Notes: generated from the letters alone by a model not told the origin. Counted from the stretch's first letter, positions 52,091 through 61,768 are shown. The stretch is DNA of 64,000 bases from Finegoldia magna ATCC 53516 (GCF_000159695.1 NZ_CM000955.1:941473-1005472), one strand, 5' to 3'. Translations and numbers: made by a program.

Positions 52091-54414
52091 ATAAATATTC
52101 CTCCTGAATTAGGTTGTAAATCAAATTTATCAACTAACTCATCGTTCAAGAGTCCATACTCATTGTCGTAAAATTTTTCTGTAATATATATTTTTTCATT
52201 TGCGGCTGTGAAGAAGTTTTTGGGATTAATATCCGAAATATTTACATTTAGTGTCTTGTCTGATAGTTTGTCTTGTAATTTTATTAGTTTCAGTTTTTCA
52301 GCATTTTTTTGTTCACCATCAAGTGCTATCATATCTCTATAACAATTGTTTATTTGTTCAATAAGTTTGGCAATATCGCCACTATTATAAATATTAATCG
52401 GCATCGCTCTGAATGAAACTATATTTCTAAATTCTTTTTTCACATCACTTAATTCCATTTTCCCAGGACTTAAGCTTTGTATCTTATTAAAAACTTGATT
52501 AAACTTTTTGATGTAATCACTATTTCTAAGCTTTTCAGTTGTAAAATATTGATTTATCATATTCATTTTTTCTTCTTCAGTGATAATTCCATCGCCTTTT
52601 TCTTTCAAAGCAGTTTTGCTTAAATCATGCAAAGTTTGATCGATAAATCCATAGGAGTTATACGCTGAAGAAATTTGCTTCTCTGAAATTTCTGTAAACA
52701 CGTATATGTTTGGTATGTCTGATTCTAAAGTTCTTTTTCTGTACACTCGTCCAAGTCTTTGAAACAATCCTAGTAATTCTGATAATTCTGTAAACATTAT
52801 ATCGAAATCAATGTCTAAGCTAGCTTCTACAATTTGCGTTGATATCCATACTTTTATTTTATCGTTAACATTTTTAGGATTTCCGTCTTTTAAAATTTCA
52901 ACCTCTTTTTGTTTTCTGTCTTCTACAGTAAATTTTGAATGCAATAAATTTACTTCATATTTTGAACAATCCAAATTATTATTCAATTGATTGTACAGTT
53001 CTTGTGCTGACTTTATTGTATTTCTAACAATCAAGCATGTTCTTATATTCTCGCGTTTATTCAATATTTCTTCAACATATTCACTATCTAATTCTTTTTC
53101 GACAATCTTCATGCTATGTCTTTTATTTTCAGACAAAAAACAGTGGTACTTACATTCAAAATCTTTGAATTTATATTCGCTTGTGATACTTGATTTTTTT
53201 GTCAAAAGATCTTTTACAAATGGTGCTAATGTCGCTGTAAATATAGCAATTTTCCCGCCTAAATCATTTATCAATCTTATTGCATATATTGTATATGCCA
53301 AGATATCTGGACTATACGCTTGAATTTCATCGATTATTATTCTAGAATAGCTAAATGTAGCCATTTTAAACTCATATCCATTGTATTTAAATACTGAATC
53401 AAATAATTGATCTGGCGTGGCAACAGTTATCGGCATAGCTAATTTTTTTGTATTCTTATAATATTCATAGAATTTTTCATTTTCATTTTTTACGGAAAAA
53501 TCATTATTCAATTCTTTCAAATAAACGCTGTCCGTTTGTCCATGCAAAACTGCAACTTTCTTATCATAATCATTTTTTACTAGATTTTTTATTCTTTCAT
53601 ACATTGCATTTATCGCAGTTCTCAATGGCAAAACATAAAATATTTTATTATCAGCTCCCCATAGAAGAGAAGCTTCTGTTTTTCCCAATCCAGTAGAACC
53701 GACAATGACCAAATTATCATTTCTATTTTCTATACAAAATTGTTGAATATCTCGCCAATTATAATTTAAGCTTTCTAATGAGTTCAGAAGAAAATCATTT
53801 TTGATTTCGCATTTCATGTGAGCACTAGCTGCATAGTCGCATTTGTTTAACAAGCCTTTGATAATAATGTATTCATAAGTTTTTTGAATTCGTTTCATTT
53901 CATATATGTTCTGAAAATCAAGCGTTTCATCCATCATTTCTTCAATATTTTCTGAATCTAGATGTAAAAATTTATCATTAATTTCAAGTAAGTTTTTTTC
54001 AATTAATTCTTCGTTAATTTCAGCATCAAGATAAGTAAAATTCTCAATATAATTATGATGATTTAAAATAGCACATCGTATAAGATTATTTTTACGTCCT
54101 GATTTATCGTCTAAGAAAGAATTTACTAAAAATGTTGACAGTATATTATGTCCCACCTCTACATTTTTATCAAATTTATTTTTATTTTTTAACCTTTCTT
54201 GAAAAACCGGATTTATCTTGCCCATATCATGATACAAGCAAGATAAATATAGTATTTCTTCGATATCATTGACATTACTATTTAAATATCCTAAGTTTTT
54301 CAAAATCTCAAAATTATCCAAAAGCAATTTTGTATGTTCATACAAAGTTTCGTCTGGTTTTGCAAGGTTATTAGAATAAATTTCTTTTATTAAAGCATCT
54401 TCAATATCATTCAT
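52087..54414 (-). CDS. cas3: CRISPR-associated helicase-nuclease Cas3
   Basis: This 775-residue protein combines an N-terminal HD nuclease and a superfamily 2 helicase. It degrades target DNA after Cascade binding. HD motifs are H27 in YEHTKLL, the LYHDMGK doublet near residue 62, GHNILS near 88 and NHHNY near 112. Helicase motifs are Walker A GSTGLGKTEASL near 238, DEIQAYSP (DEAD-type) near 357, FTATLAPF near 385, and IVEASLDIDFD and LFQRLGRVYRK near 530-560. The length and order are normal for I-B. It overlaps cas4 by four bases. Confidence 0.97.
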   Translation of the reverse strand: MNDIEDALIKEIYSNNLAKPDETLYEHTKLLLDNFEILKNLGYLNSNVNDIEEILYLSCLYHDMGKINPVFQERLKNKNKFDKNVEVGHNILSTFLVNSFLDDKSGRKNNLIRCAILNHHNYIENFTYLDAEINEELIEKNLLEINDKFLHLDSENIEEMMDETLDFQNIYEMKRIQKTYEYIIIKGLLNKCDYAASAHMKCEIKNDFLLNSLESLNYNWRDIQQFCIENRNDNLVIVGSTGLGKTEASLLWGADNKIFYVLPLRTAINAMYERIKNLVKNDYDKKVAVLHGQTDSVYLKELNNDFSVKNENEKFYEYYKNTKKLAMPITVATPDQLFDSVFKYNGYEFKMATFSYSRIIIDEIQAYSPDILAYTIYAIRLINDLGGKIAIFTATLAPFVKDLLTKKSSITSEYKFKDFECKYHCFLSENKRHSMKIVEKELDSEYVEEILNKRENIRTCLIVRNTIKSAQELYNQLNNNLDCSKYEVNLLHSKFTVEDRKQKEVEILKDGNPKNVNDKIKVWISTQIVEASLDIDFDIMFTELSELLGLFQRLGRVYRKRTLESDIPNIYVFTEISEKQISSAYNSYGFIDQTLHDLSKTALKEKGDGIITEEEKMNMINQYFTTEKLRNSDYIKKFNQVFNKIQSLSPGKMELSDVKKEFRNIVSFRAMPINIYNSGDIAKLIEQINNCYRDMIALDGEQKNAEKLKLIKLQDKLSDKTLNVNISDINPKNFFTAANEKIYITEKFYDNEYGLLNDELVDKFDLQPNSGGIFI

Positions 54415-54422
54415 TTTTATAC

Positions 54423-55508
54423 CTAATTTAAACTCAGGATATATCCTTCATCATCTACAATTCCACCAGACTTTTTTTGAATTGCGATATTAGATGAATA
54501 TAAGCATGGGATTTTATTGAATACTCTCCTATTATTTTCAATAAGATAATCTTTACTTATATAATATACTGTTCCTTTTGCTTCTCTAGTGTTGTCACCA
54601 TCCGCAATAAAAAACTTTCCAATATTTCCTTCTTTTGTAACTTCTGATAAATTTGCATAAATTTTATAGTCATTTTCCAAATGAACTCTGCTTTTAGGAG
54701 AACATATTTCAGTCTCCTTCGCTTCTATCAATTCAATAAAATCCTCACTTCTTCCAAGGCTTACGAAGTTTTGAATATTTTCTAGAATATCATTGGCAGT
54801 ATCGTCTTCAGTTCTTATGTGAATTACAAGTTCAACATCGTACAAGACTTCTTGCATTGAAGGTTTTTTCACCAAAGTTTTAAAATGTTTTTGTAAATCA
54901 TCATATTCTCTTTTGTATTTATCTTTGAATTCAGAATCAATGAGTTTGTATTGTTTTTTTATATCCTCAATCTTATTTTTCAGATCTGCATATTCTTCAG
55001 AATTCTTGTCGTACTTTTTTTGCTCAGTTTTAAATTCTTTTTCTTTGTCTTTTAATTCCTTAATCTTAGGTTTTACAACATTTTTATTTTCTTCATCTAG
55101 CTCTTTTTTCTTTTTCATTAAATCAACATACTTTGAATAATATTCTTCATCGTCAATTCTAACAGTTTTTCTATTAATGAAGCTATTGCCTTGTGATTTT
55201 AATCCTTCTCCAATTTGGATAAAACCTTTAGATAAAAGCTGAGGATTTTTTAGATAAACCAAAAAGTTTCGGTCTTCTTCTCTATTGTTTAGTAAACCAA
55301 TGTTAGTATAATACTCTCTTTGCATTGAGCCATATTTACCTTGAACTGAAATATCCATTGGTCTATATGATGTGTATCCGCAAGCATTATGCAAAGCTCC
55401 AATAATAGTTGAAAATGGAGGTAGTGGATAAGTTGTGTGATTATCCACAGTTTCCTCTCTTGTATAAGATGCTTGAGCTTGTTTTATTTTAATTCGAAGA
55501 ATTTTCAT
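54423..55508 (-). CDS. cas5: Cas5b Cascade subunit with long coiled-coil insertion
   Basis: This 361-residue protein should cap the 5' handle of the crRNA in the I-B Cascade. The N-terminus is typical of the Tneap-type Cas5 (MKILRIKIKQAQASYTREE..., then YPLPPFSTIIGALHNACGY). Most Cas5 proteins have 200-260 residues. Here about 95 extra residues at 123-215 form a highly charged helical segment (KKKKELDEE, KEKEFKTEQKKYD, DIKKQYKLIDSE), consistent with an antiparallel coiled coil. After it, VELVIHIRTED and the C-terminal strands resume. It overlaps the cas7 end by 20 bases. Confidence 0.92.
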   Translation of the reverse strand: MKILRIKIKQAQASYTREETVDNHTTYPLPPFSTIIGALHNACGYTSYRPMDISVQGKYGSMQREYYTNIGLLNNREEDRNFLVYLKNPQLLSKGFIQIGEGLKSQGNSFINRKTVRIDDEEYYSKYVDLMKKKKELDEENKNVVKPKIKELKDKEKEFKTEQKKYDKNSEEYADLKNKIEDIKKQYKLIDSEFKDKYKREYDDLQKHFKTLVKKPSMQEVLYDVELVIHIRTEDDTANDILENIQNFVSLGRSEDFIELIEAKETEICSPKSRVHLENDYKIYANLSEVTKEGNIGKFFIADGDNTREAKGTVYYISKDYLIENNRRVFNKIPCLYSSNIAIQKKSGGIVDDEGYILSLN

Positions 55509-56382
55509 AATAAGCTTTCACCTCTTCTTTTAAATCCGAAAAGAATGAGCTGATGCTAACAGGATTTAATTTTTCTTCAATTTCTTTTTCATTGTCAAAG
55601 TTGTTTCCTTCCAACAATCCTGCCTTATATCCTTCTTTTAGTTTGTTTAATAAATCATCGTTAATTTGTAATTTCTTTTCATCAACGGATACGACATTTT
55701 CGAAATAGTGAGTTTTCTTGTCACCAATTCCACCTACGATAAATAATGGTTCTGCGTTGTCCATATTTCCTCTAACTACTAGAGACAAATCCTTGATAGC
55801 GTCAAGTATACAATTAACCCTGTTTGTCTTTTCTTTAGAATCTGCTACTGCATCAAAATTCAAGTCTTCTCCAACTTTGTCCAAATCGAATGTAATTGAA
55901 TATCTTTTCATAGATTTGTCGTATTCGTATTGGTAAGGCATTAATCCAGATTTTTTCGCTTCTTTTTGCAAGTTGATACCTTGTTGTTCTGCGCTCTTTT
56001 GTGCTAGATACAGATTATTATGAAATCTTGCTTCATTGATAAAAGGTTCAAACGCTATTGCATCAGTAAGATAAAATGAACTTTTTCTTATTTTAGTTTC
56101 TCCTGTTGTATTCATATATCCACCTTCTAATGCTCTACAATTAGAAGCGTTAGTATTTTCATCTACACTTTTTTGCGTTACTCCGGAGTCTACATCTACT
56201 TTTAAATCATCATACATTCCACTTTGAACCATTATTGCATTTTTCAAACTTTCTCTGGACCTTATTGCGTAAGATTTACCGTTTCGGTAAACTTTTTGAA
56301 CACTTCCAATATTTCCAAGTCCTTCTCCATAGTTAGAAGTCATTTTTGCTACAACTGTTAATGTTAATGCTTTATTTTTCAT
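55489..56382 (-). CDS. cas7: Cas7 Cascade backbone (Cst2/DevR family)
   Basis: This 297-residue RAMP protein should polymerise along the crRNA spacer. The start MKNKALTLTVVAKMTSNYG and GEGLGNIGSVQKVYRNGKSYAIRSRES-type opening (the last is split here: GNIGSVQKVYRNGK then SYAIRSRESLKNA) are classic for the DevR/Cst2 group. The ATG at 56382 is chosen because AAGGAG lies six bases upstream, one base after the cas8b stop. A longer in-frame extension reads back into cas8b and lacks a ribosome site. VVRGNMDNAEPLFIVGG near 217 is a typical Cas7 strand. Confidence 0.94.
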   Translation of the reverse strand: MKNKALTLTVVAKMTSNYGEGLGNIGSVQKVYRNGKSYAIRSRESLKNAIMVQSGMYDDLKVDVDSGVTQKSVDENTNASNCRALEGGYMNTTGETKIRKSSFYLTDAIAFEPFINEARFHNNLYLAQKSAEQQGINLQKEAKKSGLMPYQYEYDKSMKRYSITFDLDKVGEDLNFDAVADSKEKTNRVNCILDAIKDLSLVVRGNMDNAEPLFIVGGIGDKKTHYFENVVSVDEKKLQINDDLLNKLKEGYKAGLLEGNNFDNEKEIEEKLNPVSISSFFSDLKEEVKAYYENSSN

Positions 56383-56383
56383 A

Positions 56384-57862
56384 TTATTCTCCTTTATTTT
56401 GGTTAGTATTATCCGATGGTTTATTTGATCCGTTGTCTTCAAAATAATTTAGCTTAGACACAAAGTCAAAAGCGATATTTTTGTACAAATCAAAATCCTT
56501 AGTAAGTAATGTTAAAAAGTCGAATTGGACTTGTGAATACGATGATAGATTCAACAACACAATAATAAATCTATCTTTATCATTTGCAGTTAAGGCTCCA
56601 ATCAGTTTACTCCTGTAAGATCCTAATTTATTTTCCATATTTTTCTCTTTTAATTTTCGTTTAACTTCTTCTGCGGTTTCATAAACATTTTTATATGTCA
56701 TATTGTTATCTCCTCCATCATATAGTTTTCTATATATCAATCTATTTATTCTTATCAATTGTGATATCAAAAATCCATAATCAGATTTTTCTGCCCTTTT
56801 GTTATCATTAGATTTAATATTGAATTTGTACCTAAACAAAAATATAATTAATTTATCTAATACTTGTAAGTTCAGTACTGAATTGGTTACGTAGTTCAAA
56901 ATATTAATATAGTAATCGTCGTTAATTTTGATATTATATTTCAACGCTTTTTGTATATATTGTTTCTCACTGTCTATTTTTGAAATACTTTCAAAAATTC
57001 CAATTGCCTCTTTTCTTACAAAAATAGTTTCAAAAAAATCATCATCTTGGTTTTTAAGAATCACTTCAACATCATAATCAATAAAATTTGATGCCTCACT
57101 GAAATTGTAAAAAATCTCACTTCTAAAATTTTTGTTCAACTTATATGATAATTTTCCCTTATCTTGATTTTCATGTACAAGCGCATCATTAGAGTTTTTA
57201 AGATGTCTAATACTAATGTTGTTATTAATAAAAATGGATTCTCTATCTTGACTAAATGCAAAAGGAATGTAATCAAACTCTATAAAATCATTGTAGTTTC
57301 TAGTCTTATCATCAAAAGCAAAACCTATGGATTTAGTTTTCCTTGAAGTATCTACATAATACCCATTCAATCTACACACTTTTCCTTCTTCAGACCTAAT
57401 CTTATTGGGGTTCGCAAATTTTGCATATCCAAATTTCGCGTTTTTAAAAGTATCCCTAATGATATCTTCCCTGTTTTCGGATATTTTCTCTAATATAGTT
57501 TCCTCATCTTCAGCATTTACACCCTTTAACACTTTTTTTATTATAGAATTGCCATTCATTTTTTCTTTGATTATTTTTTTCTGTTCATCTGATTTATCTT
57601 TTATTCTAAGTAAATCTTTTAGTACAGTATGATGCAAAGAATCGTGATAAGTCTTTTCAACATAATCAAAGTATTTCTCATCATTTTCCTCACTTACATC
57701 TTCGTAATTGTAGTACAGATAAAACCCGTCTTCGCTTAAATCAAACTCAATTTCCTCTTCTTCGAAAAATCTTATCATTCCAACTATTGATGCCGAAAAT
57801 CTCCAATCAGAAGGGCAAACTCTTCTATTAAATTTTGGATTATTTTCTAAAATTTCTATCAC
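56384..57862 (-). CDS. cas8b: Cas8b large subunit (Cst1-like) of type I-B Cascade
   Basis: This 492-residue protein is in the large-subunit position between cas6 and cas7. The N-terminus RRVCPSDWRFSASIVGMIRFFE matches the Cst1/Cas8b1 group of I-B systems as I recall it. The middle holds long charged helices (KEKMNGNSIIKKVLKGVN), and the C-terminal ~120 residues are helical and may act as the fused small subunit. Cas8b is expected to recognise the PAM and start the R-loop. Identity rests mainly on position and size, because large subunits diverge quickly. Confidence 0.9.
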   Translation of the reverse strand: MIEILENNPKFNRRVCPSDWRFSASIVGMIRFFEEEEIEFDLSEDGFYLYYNYEDVSEENDEKYFDYVEKTYHDSLHHTVLKDLLRIKDKSDEQKKIIKEKMNGNSIIKKVLKGVNAEDEETILEKISENREDIIRDTFKNAKFGYAKFANPNKIRSEEGKVCRLNGYYVDTSRKTKSIGFAFDDKTRNYNDFIEFDYIPFAFSQDRESIFINNNISIRHLKNSNDALVHENQDKGKLSYKLNKNFRSEIFYNFSEASNFIDYDVEVILKNQDDDFFETIFVRKEAIGIFESISKIDSEKQYIQKALKYNIKINDDYYINILNYVTNSVLNLQVLDKLIIFLFRYKFNIKSNDNKRAEKSDYGFLISQLIRINRLIYRKLYDGGDNNMTYKNVYETAEEVKRKLKEKNMENKLGSYRSKLIGALTANDKDRFIIVLLNLSSYSQVQFDFLTLLTKDFDLYKNIAFDFVSKLNYFEDNGSNKPSDNTNQNKGE

Positions 57863-57877
57863 TTTATCACCTCCTAC

Positions 57878-58600
57878 TTAAATAATGTCAAATAAGCCAA
57901 ATCCTTGAGATTTGTATGATCCAACTCCTGATTTGTAAATATGCTCTAATATTTCAGACTTTGCATTGATTTTTAATACGCATAAGTTACATTGAACGTT
58001 GATACCGTAATTTTTTGCAACTGTTTTTTTATTTTTTAAAACTTCTACTTCCAATTCATCTAAGAAATACTTTGATTCTGGAAATTCTTCTTCAAGTTGA
58101 TATTTTAAATTTCTCACAAATATTTCTTGTCCTTTTGCATCACTTAAATCATAGAACCAATCTTTGTTATCTTCTCTTACATGATCTCTTATAACAATCG
58201 GTGATAAAGTTTTAAATATTTCATTTGAATTTTCTATTCTTTTTTCCCTTAATAGTTTGACACTTGTTGTAGTAAGTTCACAATCTTTGTATCGATAAGT
58301 ACTGTTCGCACTTCCCATCATAGAATTAAAAATTTCTACACCCAATTCCATGTCAACAACAGAAATAGTTAATTTGATTTTTTTGTTTGGAATCGTTATA
58401 GTGTTTTCATTAAATATAGCACCTGGCAAATATGACGCCATTGCAAAAGATTTTCTGTTAGTAATACCCTTTCCATACAATTCTTCAAAACACTTTTTAT
58501 TGTTTTTTGATAAATTGTGCTTAATAAAAGATAAAAACATTCGATTTTTATCTTTAGGGATTTCTTTATCACTTAAAGTTATGTTTACGTCAAATCGCAT
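57878..58600 (-). CDS. cas6: CRISPR RNA endonuclease Cas6
   Basis: This 240-residue RAMP nuclease cleaves pre-crRNA within repeats. The C-terminal glycine-rich loop is clear in YKSGVGSYKSQGFGLFDII. The N-terminal ferredoxin domain begins MRFDVNITLSDKEIPKDKN, and a histidine suited to catalysis is in LSFIKHNLSK near residue 28. It is the first gene of the eight-gene operon, preceded by AGGAGG and a near-consensus promoter. It must handle at least six repeat variants present in the array. Confidence 0.95.
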   Translation of the reverse strand: MRFDVNITLSDKEIPKDKNRMFLSFIKHNLSKNNKKCFEELYGKGITNRKSFAMASYLPGAIFNENTITIPNKKIKLTISVVDMELGVEIFNSMMGSANSTYRYKDCELTTTSVKLLREKRIENSNEIFKTLSPIVIRDHVREDNKDWFYDLSDAKGQEIFVRNLKYQLEEEFPESKYFLDELEVEVLKNKKTVAKNYGINVQCNLCVLKINAKSEILEHIYKSGVGSYKSQGFGLFDII

Positions 58601-58634
58601 TTTATTTCGCCTCCTTTTTTCTTATCTTATTCTA

Positions 58635-58663
58635 AATATAAGCCTTTAATATTTAAATGTCAA
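58635..58663 (-). promoter_or_regulatory. sigma-A promoter of the cas operon
   Basis: On the minus strand a perfect TTGACA (58663-58658) and TATATT (58640-58635) are separated by exactly 17 bases. It lies 35 bases before the Cas6 start and shows no other promoter needed for the eight tightly packed genes. Confidence 0.85.
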
Positions 58664-58681
58664 CTTTTTTTAAATTTATAG

Positions 58682-58707
58682 TATTTACAATATTATATTT
58701 GTAAATA
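58682..58707. promoter_or_regulatory. palindrome upstream of the cas promoter, candidate operator
   Basis: TATTTACAA (58682-58690) and TTGTAAATA (58699-58707) form a perfect 9-base inverted repeat with an 8-base A/T spacer. It starts 19 bases upstream of the -35 box, a typical activator position. The arms share TTTACA with the array repeat end, which may be chance in A/T-rich DNA. The rest of the 58601-58812 gap is A/T-rich. Confidence 0.5.
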
Positions 58708-58772
58708 TATATCCCTATATTAGTAATATATACTTTGGCATTTACGTTTGATAATCAGTTAAAAATTGCAGT

Positions 58773-58808
58773 AAAAAAACAAAGTCAATTATTTTGACTT
58801 TGTTTTTC
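58773..58808 (-). terminator. terminator of the ABC exporter operon
   Basis: A perfect 14-base inverted repeat AAAAACAAAGTCAA (58775-58788) / TTGACTTTGTTTTT (58794-58807) with a five-base loop lies five bases beyond the permease stop on the minus strand. Confidence 0.92.
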
Positions 58809-58812
58809 GTTT

Positions 58813-60432
58813 CTAACTTTTCTTCAAATTAAATGTTTTATCTCCCTTAGCCAACACTACGAAATATCCTACAACTGTATAAATGACGCAGATTGCCAAG
58901 GCTACTAATCCAATGTTGAAATTCAATTTTATTTGCAAGAATATTATTGCCCAGAAAAGCAACGATTCAACGGTGTTGAGTATGGAGTAGACGATGTTTT
59001 TGCTTTCTAATCCTACTGTGAATGGTTGAAGTAGCATGTACATATAGAGTTGTTTGACTGATTGATACAAGTAGATTATGATGACTGCGACTACAGCATT
59101 CACTAACAAATTTGTTGTAATTATTTTGGCTGCAAACATCCAGCTTATTACCAATAATAACATCAATCCAAATGTAGGTGCGTTGTCTTTTAAATTTTGT
59201 TTTATTCTAAAATTTAGTGTGTCTTTGATGTTTTGTTTATTGGCGTAGGTCATTTGTTTCATCAAATATCTGTCCATATTCAAAAACATAAATCTGTTAA
59301 ATGATTCTGGGACTGCTATTTGTATTCCGAAATACAACAAGATTATTGGAAATACTGACACTAATATTTTCAATTCACTTGGTTTGGGATTGATTGTGAG
59401 TCCTCTTAGTACGATAAATCCGATTATTCCAACAGCTAAGATTATTCCCGAACGAATTAGTATCATTTTTTTGTATTTGTGTTTGAATCTGTAGCGGAAT
59501 AATTTGTTGATGTATTCAATTCCGTTGTAATTATCGTAAATTCTATCGTTTTGTTGTGCGATTTTTTCGTCGTCGATTTGGTATCCGACTGTGTTGATGT
59601 CTTTGAATGTGTTGTCGCGGTCGATTATGGATTTGTTTGTGATTTCAATTCTTGCGATGTCTCTGATTTTGTCAGTTTTTGAAATCAAAACAGCGCCCAC
59701 AATGTATGCAACAATTCCGAAAATTAGCGCATAAGTCGAGTAAAATATTTCTACGAAGATTTTGGATTTCGTGCCATACAATACCAAAAGTCCCATTCCC
59801 AATAGCAAAATCGCCCACATGCAGAAGTAGTTTTCGGTTAAATGTTTTTTGCTTTTTGTAGAGTACACCAAGATGTTGATGTATTTGATTAATTTTCTAA
59901 ATCCAAGGCAGAACACTGTGATATTCATCGCATGCATTGGATTGATGTCGAATATGGCGAAAAATACCGCAAATATTATTCCTGAGATTGCAAAGCTAAT
60001 GTCTGACAAATAATCCTGCAAGATTGTGTATTTCTTGGCGTCAAGTTTTAAGGCTTTGATACAAATCGAATCCTCGTTATCAAATGCAACGTAGGTAAAT
60101 TGCGAAATCACGCTTCCAATTACAGCCGAGATGTAAAACAACGATAATAATATATTTTCTTGGATTGTTCCTTTGAAAATCTTCGCCGCTGCGATAATTG
60201 CAACGCCGTAAATTGCCACACAGTACAATATTTTGAAAAATAATGTTTTAACTACAAATGAAATGTAAAAAAAAGCAGAATAGCCGAAGCTCAACACGTC
60301 ATTTCCGTAAATATCCGCAGGGATTATTTTCTTGAAAATCCCGAGTTCACGAAGCTGATACACTGTCTGATTGAGCTTCATCTTCATGACAAGTTTCAAA
60401 TAAGTGCTAAGATAATTACTCATCGGACTCAT
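58813..60432 (-). CDS. ABC transporter permease, export type
   Basis: This 539-residue polytopic protein has about twelve hydrophobic segments and a large hydrophilic stretch around residues 255-320 (DKIRDIARIEITNKS...DNYNGIEYINKLFRYRFKHKY). The layout is that of ABC-2-like export permeases. The gene overlaps the ATPase gene by 17 bases if the first ATG (60432) is used, or 8 if the second in-frame ATG (60423) is used. The substrate is not evident. Its place beside the cas operon looks incidental because a terminator and the cas promoter separate them. Confidence 0.82.
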   Translation of the reverse strand: MSPMSNYLSTYLKLVMKMKLNQTVYQLRELGIFKKIIPADIYGNDVLSFGYSAFFYISFVVKTLFFKILYCVAIYGVAIIAAAKIFKGTIQENILLSLFYISAVIGSVISQFTYVAFDNEDSICIKALKLDAKKYTILQDYLSDISFAISGIIFAVFFAIFDINPMHAMNITVFCLGFRKLIKYINILVYSTKSKKHLTENYFCMWAILLLGMGLLVLYGTKSKIFVEIFYSTYALIFGIVAYIVGAVLISKTDKIRDIARIEITNKSIIDRDNTFKDINTVGYQIDDEKIAQQNDRIYDNYNGIEYINKLFRYRFKHKYKKMILIRSGIILAVGIIGFIVLRGLTINPKPSELKILVSVFPIILLYFGIQIAVPESFNRFMFLNMDRYLMKQMTYANKQNIKDTLNFRIKQNLKDNAPTFGLMLLLVISWMFAAKIITTNLLVNAVVAVIIIYLYQSVKQLYMYMLLQPFTVGLESKNIVYSILNTVESLLFWAIIFLQIKLNFNIGLVALAICVIYTVVGYFVVLAKGDKTFNLKKS

Positions 60433-61117
60433 CCTTTAAAATATCGTAAAGTTCCACATCGAACTTCTCATCGTTCTTGTCCAAATCCAATTTTTGCAAT
60501 TTTTTGTGATGCAACAACACGATTTCTTCGCTCAATTGTTTTGCCAAGTCCAACATGTGTGTCGACAAAACAATGATTCGTCCTTGTGATTTCAATTCCA
60601 TCAATAATTTTTTGATTTGCGTGCTGATTACAACATCCAAGCTTGTCAATGGCTCGTCTAATAGCAAGACTTTCGGTCTTGATATGAAAAGTGTGATCAA
60701 AGAAATTTTGCTTTTCATTCCGTGCGAATAATCTTTGATTAATCTATTTTGATCTTCCTTGGAAAAATCCATCATTTTCATGTAATCTTCCACCGTTTTT
60801 ATATCGTTTGGAGAATTGATGTCGCGATAAAATTTGATGTATTCATATCCTGTCAGAAATTCCGGCAAGAAATTTTCAGAAAAAAGCATTCCTATATCCT
60901 CTTTTTGAAGTTTTTCAGTTGAACCTTCATTGACCAAGTAGAATTCTCCCGAATCAAAATCTATCTCATCGTATAAAACGTTGAACAAAGTTGTTTTTCC
61001 GGCTCCATTTCTACCCAAAACAGAAGTGATGACTCCTTCTTTGAATTCGTAATTTACTTCATCCAGTACCAATTTGTCGTCGTATTTTTTAGTCAAATTT
61101 TTGATTACTAATTTCAT
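60416..61117 (-). CDS. ABC transporter ATP-binding protein, export type
   Basis: This 233-residue ATPase has Walker A GRNGAGKTTLF near residue 34, Q-loop-like MLFSENFLPEF near 77, signature YSHGMKSKISL near 127 and Walker B VLLLDEPLTSLD near 147. The switch histidine is in STHMLDLA near 181. The signature has SHGM in place of SGGQ, as in many exporter ATPases. I chose the ATG at 61117 since AGGAGG lies six bases upstream; an upstream in-frame ATG adds 31 residues with no family match. It pairs with the permease downstream. Confidence 0.92.
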   Translation of the reverse strand: MKLVIKNLTKKYDDKLVLDEVNYEFKEGVITSVLGRNGAGKTTLFNVLYDEIDFDSGEFYLVNEGSTEKLQKEDIGMLFSENFLPEFLTGYEYIKFYRDINSPNDIKTVEDYMKMMDFSKEDQNRLIKDYSHGMKSKISLITLFISRPKVLLLDEPLTSLDVVISTQIKKLLMELKSQGRIIVLSTHMLDLAKQLSEEIVLLHHKKLQKLDLDKNDEKFDVELYDILKDESDE

Positions 61118-61204
61118 AAACGTCCTCCTGTTTACTAATGTATTAATTATACCATACATTGTAGTGTTTGAAAAATATGCTATAATTATTTTACAGAGGT
61201 GCGT

Positions 61205-61768
61205 ATGCAAGAATATAAGAATATAATTTTGGTGTCACATTGTTTGTTGAATGAACTTGCGGTTGTCAAAAACGATGCTGGCAGAAAAGATAATTTGAGT
61301 TTAATCAAAAATTTAATGAAAATGAACGTTGGAATTTTCCAACTTCCTTGTCCAGAAAACAGAATGTACGGGCCCAATCGCTGGGGAAGCGTGTATGAAC
61401 AATTCGACAATAATTTCTACAGAAATACAAGCCGTGAATTATTAAATCCAATTGTCGACGAAATCTCCGATTACATCAAAGACGGCGTAAATTTTTTGGG
61501 AGTTATAGGAATTGATGGCTCTCCAAGTTGTGGAATTGGACTTACTTGCAAATCAGAAGAATTCAAAGGAGAAATCTCTGGAATAAAAGACATTGCTCAT
61601 TGTGTAAATTCCGTAGAAATGACAGATGACAAGGGCGTTTTCATGGAAGAATTGGAAAAATTATTCGAAAACAAAAAAATCGATGCAAAATTTTACGGCT
61701 ACAACGACGAGAACGTAGATGAAATAACAGAAAAAATCGAACAATCAATAAAAAATAACGCATACTAG
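61205..61768 (+). CDS. TudS-related putative desulfidase (CD3072 type)
   Basis: This 187-residue protein has three cysteine motifs suited to a [4Fe-4S] cluster: VSHCLLNELAV near residue 13, QLPCPENRMYG near 47 and DGSPSCGIGL near 103. This is the DUF523/TudS-related pattern, and the wording CD3072-type comes from my memory of clostridial annotations. TudS removes sulfur from thiouracil; whether this relative does so is unknown. ATG 61205 follows AGAGG; an in-frame GTG at 61199 overlaps that site. It converges on a CD3073-type S component, its usual neighbour. Confidence 0.8.
   Translation: MQEYKNIILVSHCLLNELAVVKNDAGRKDNLSLIKNLMKMNVGIFQLPCPENRMYGPNRWGSVYEQFDNNFYRNTSRELLNPIVDEISDYIKDGVNFLGVIGIDGSPSCGIGLTCKSEEFKGEISGIKDIAHCVNSVEMTDDKGVFMEELEKLFENKKIDAKFYGYNDENVDEITEKIEQSIKNNAY

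Noticed and set aside
58813..61117. ABC exporter next to the cas operon as part of a defence island module
   Set aside because: A strong terminator and a separate cas promoter divide them; nothing else links the exporter to defence.
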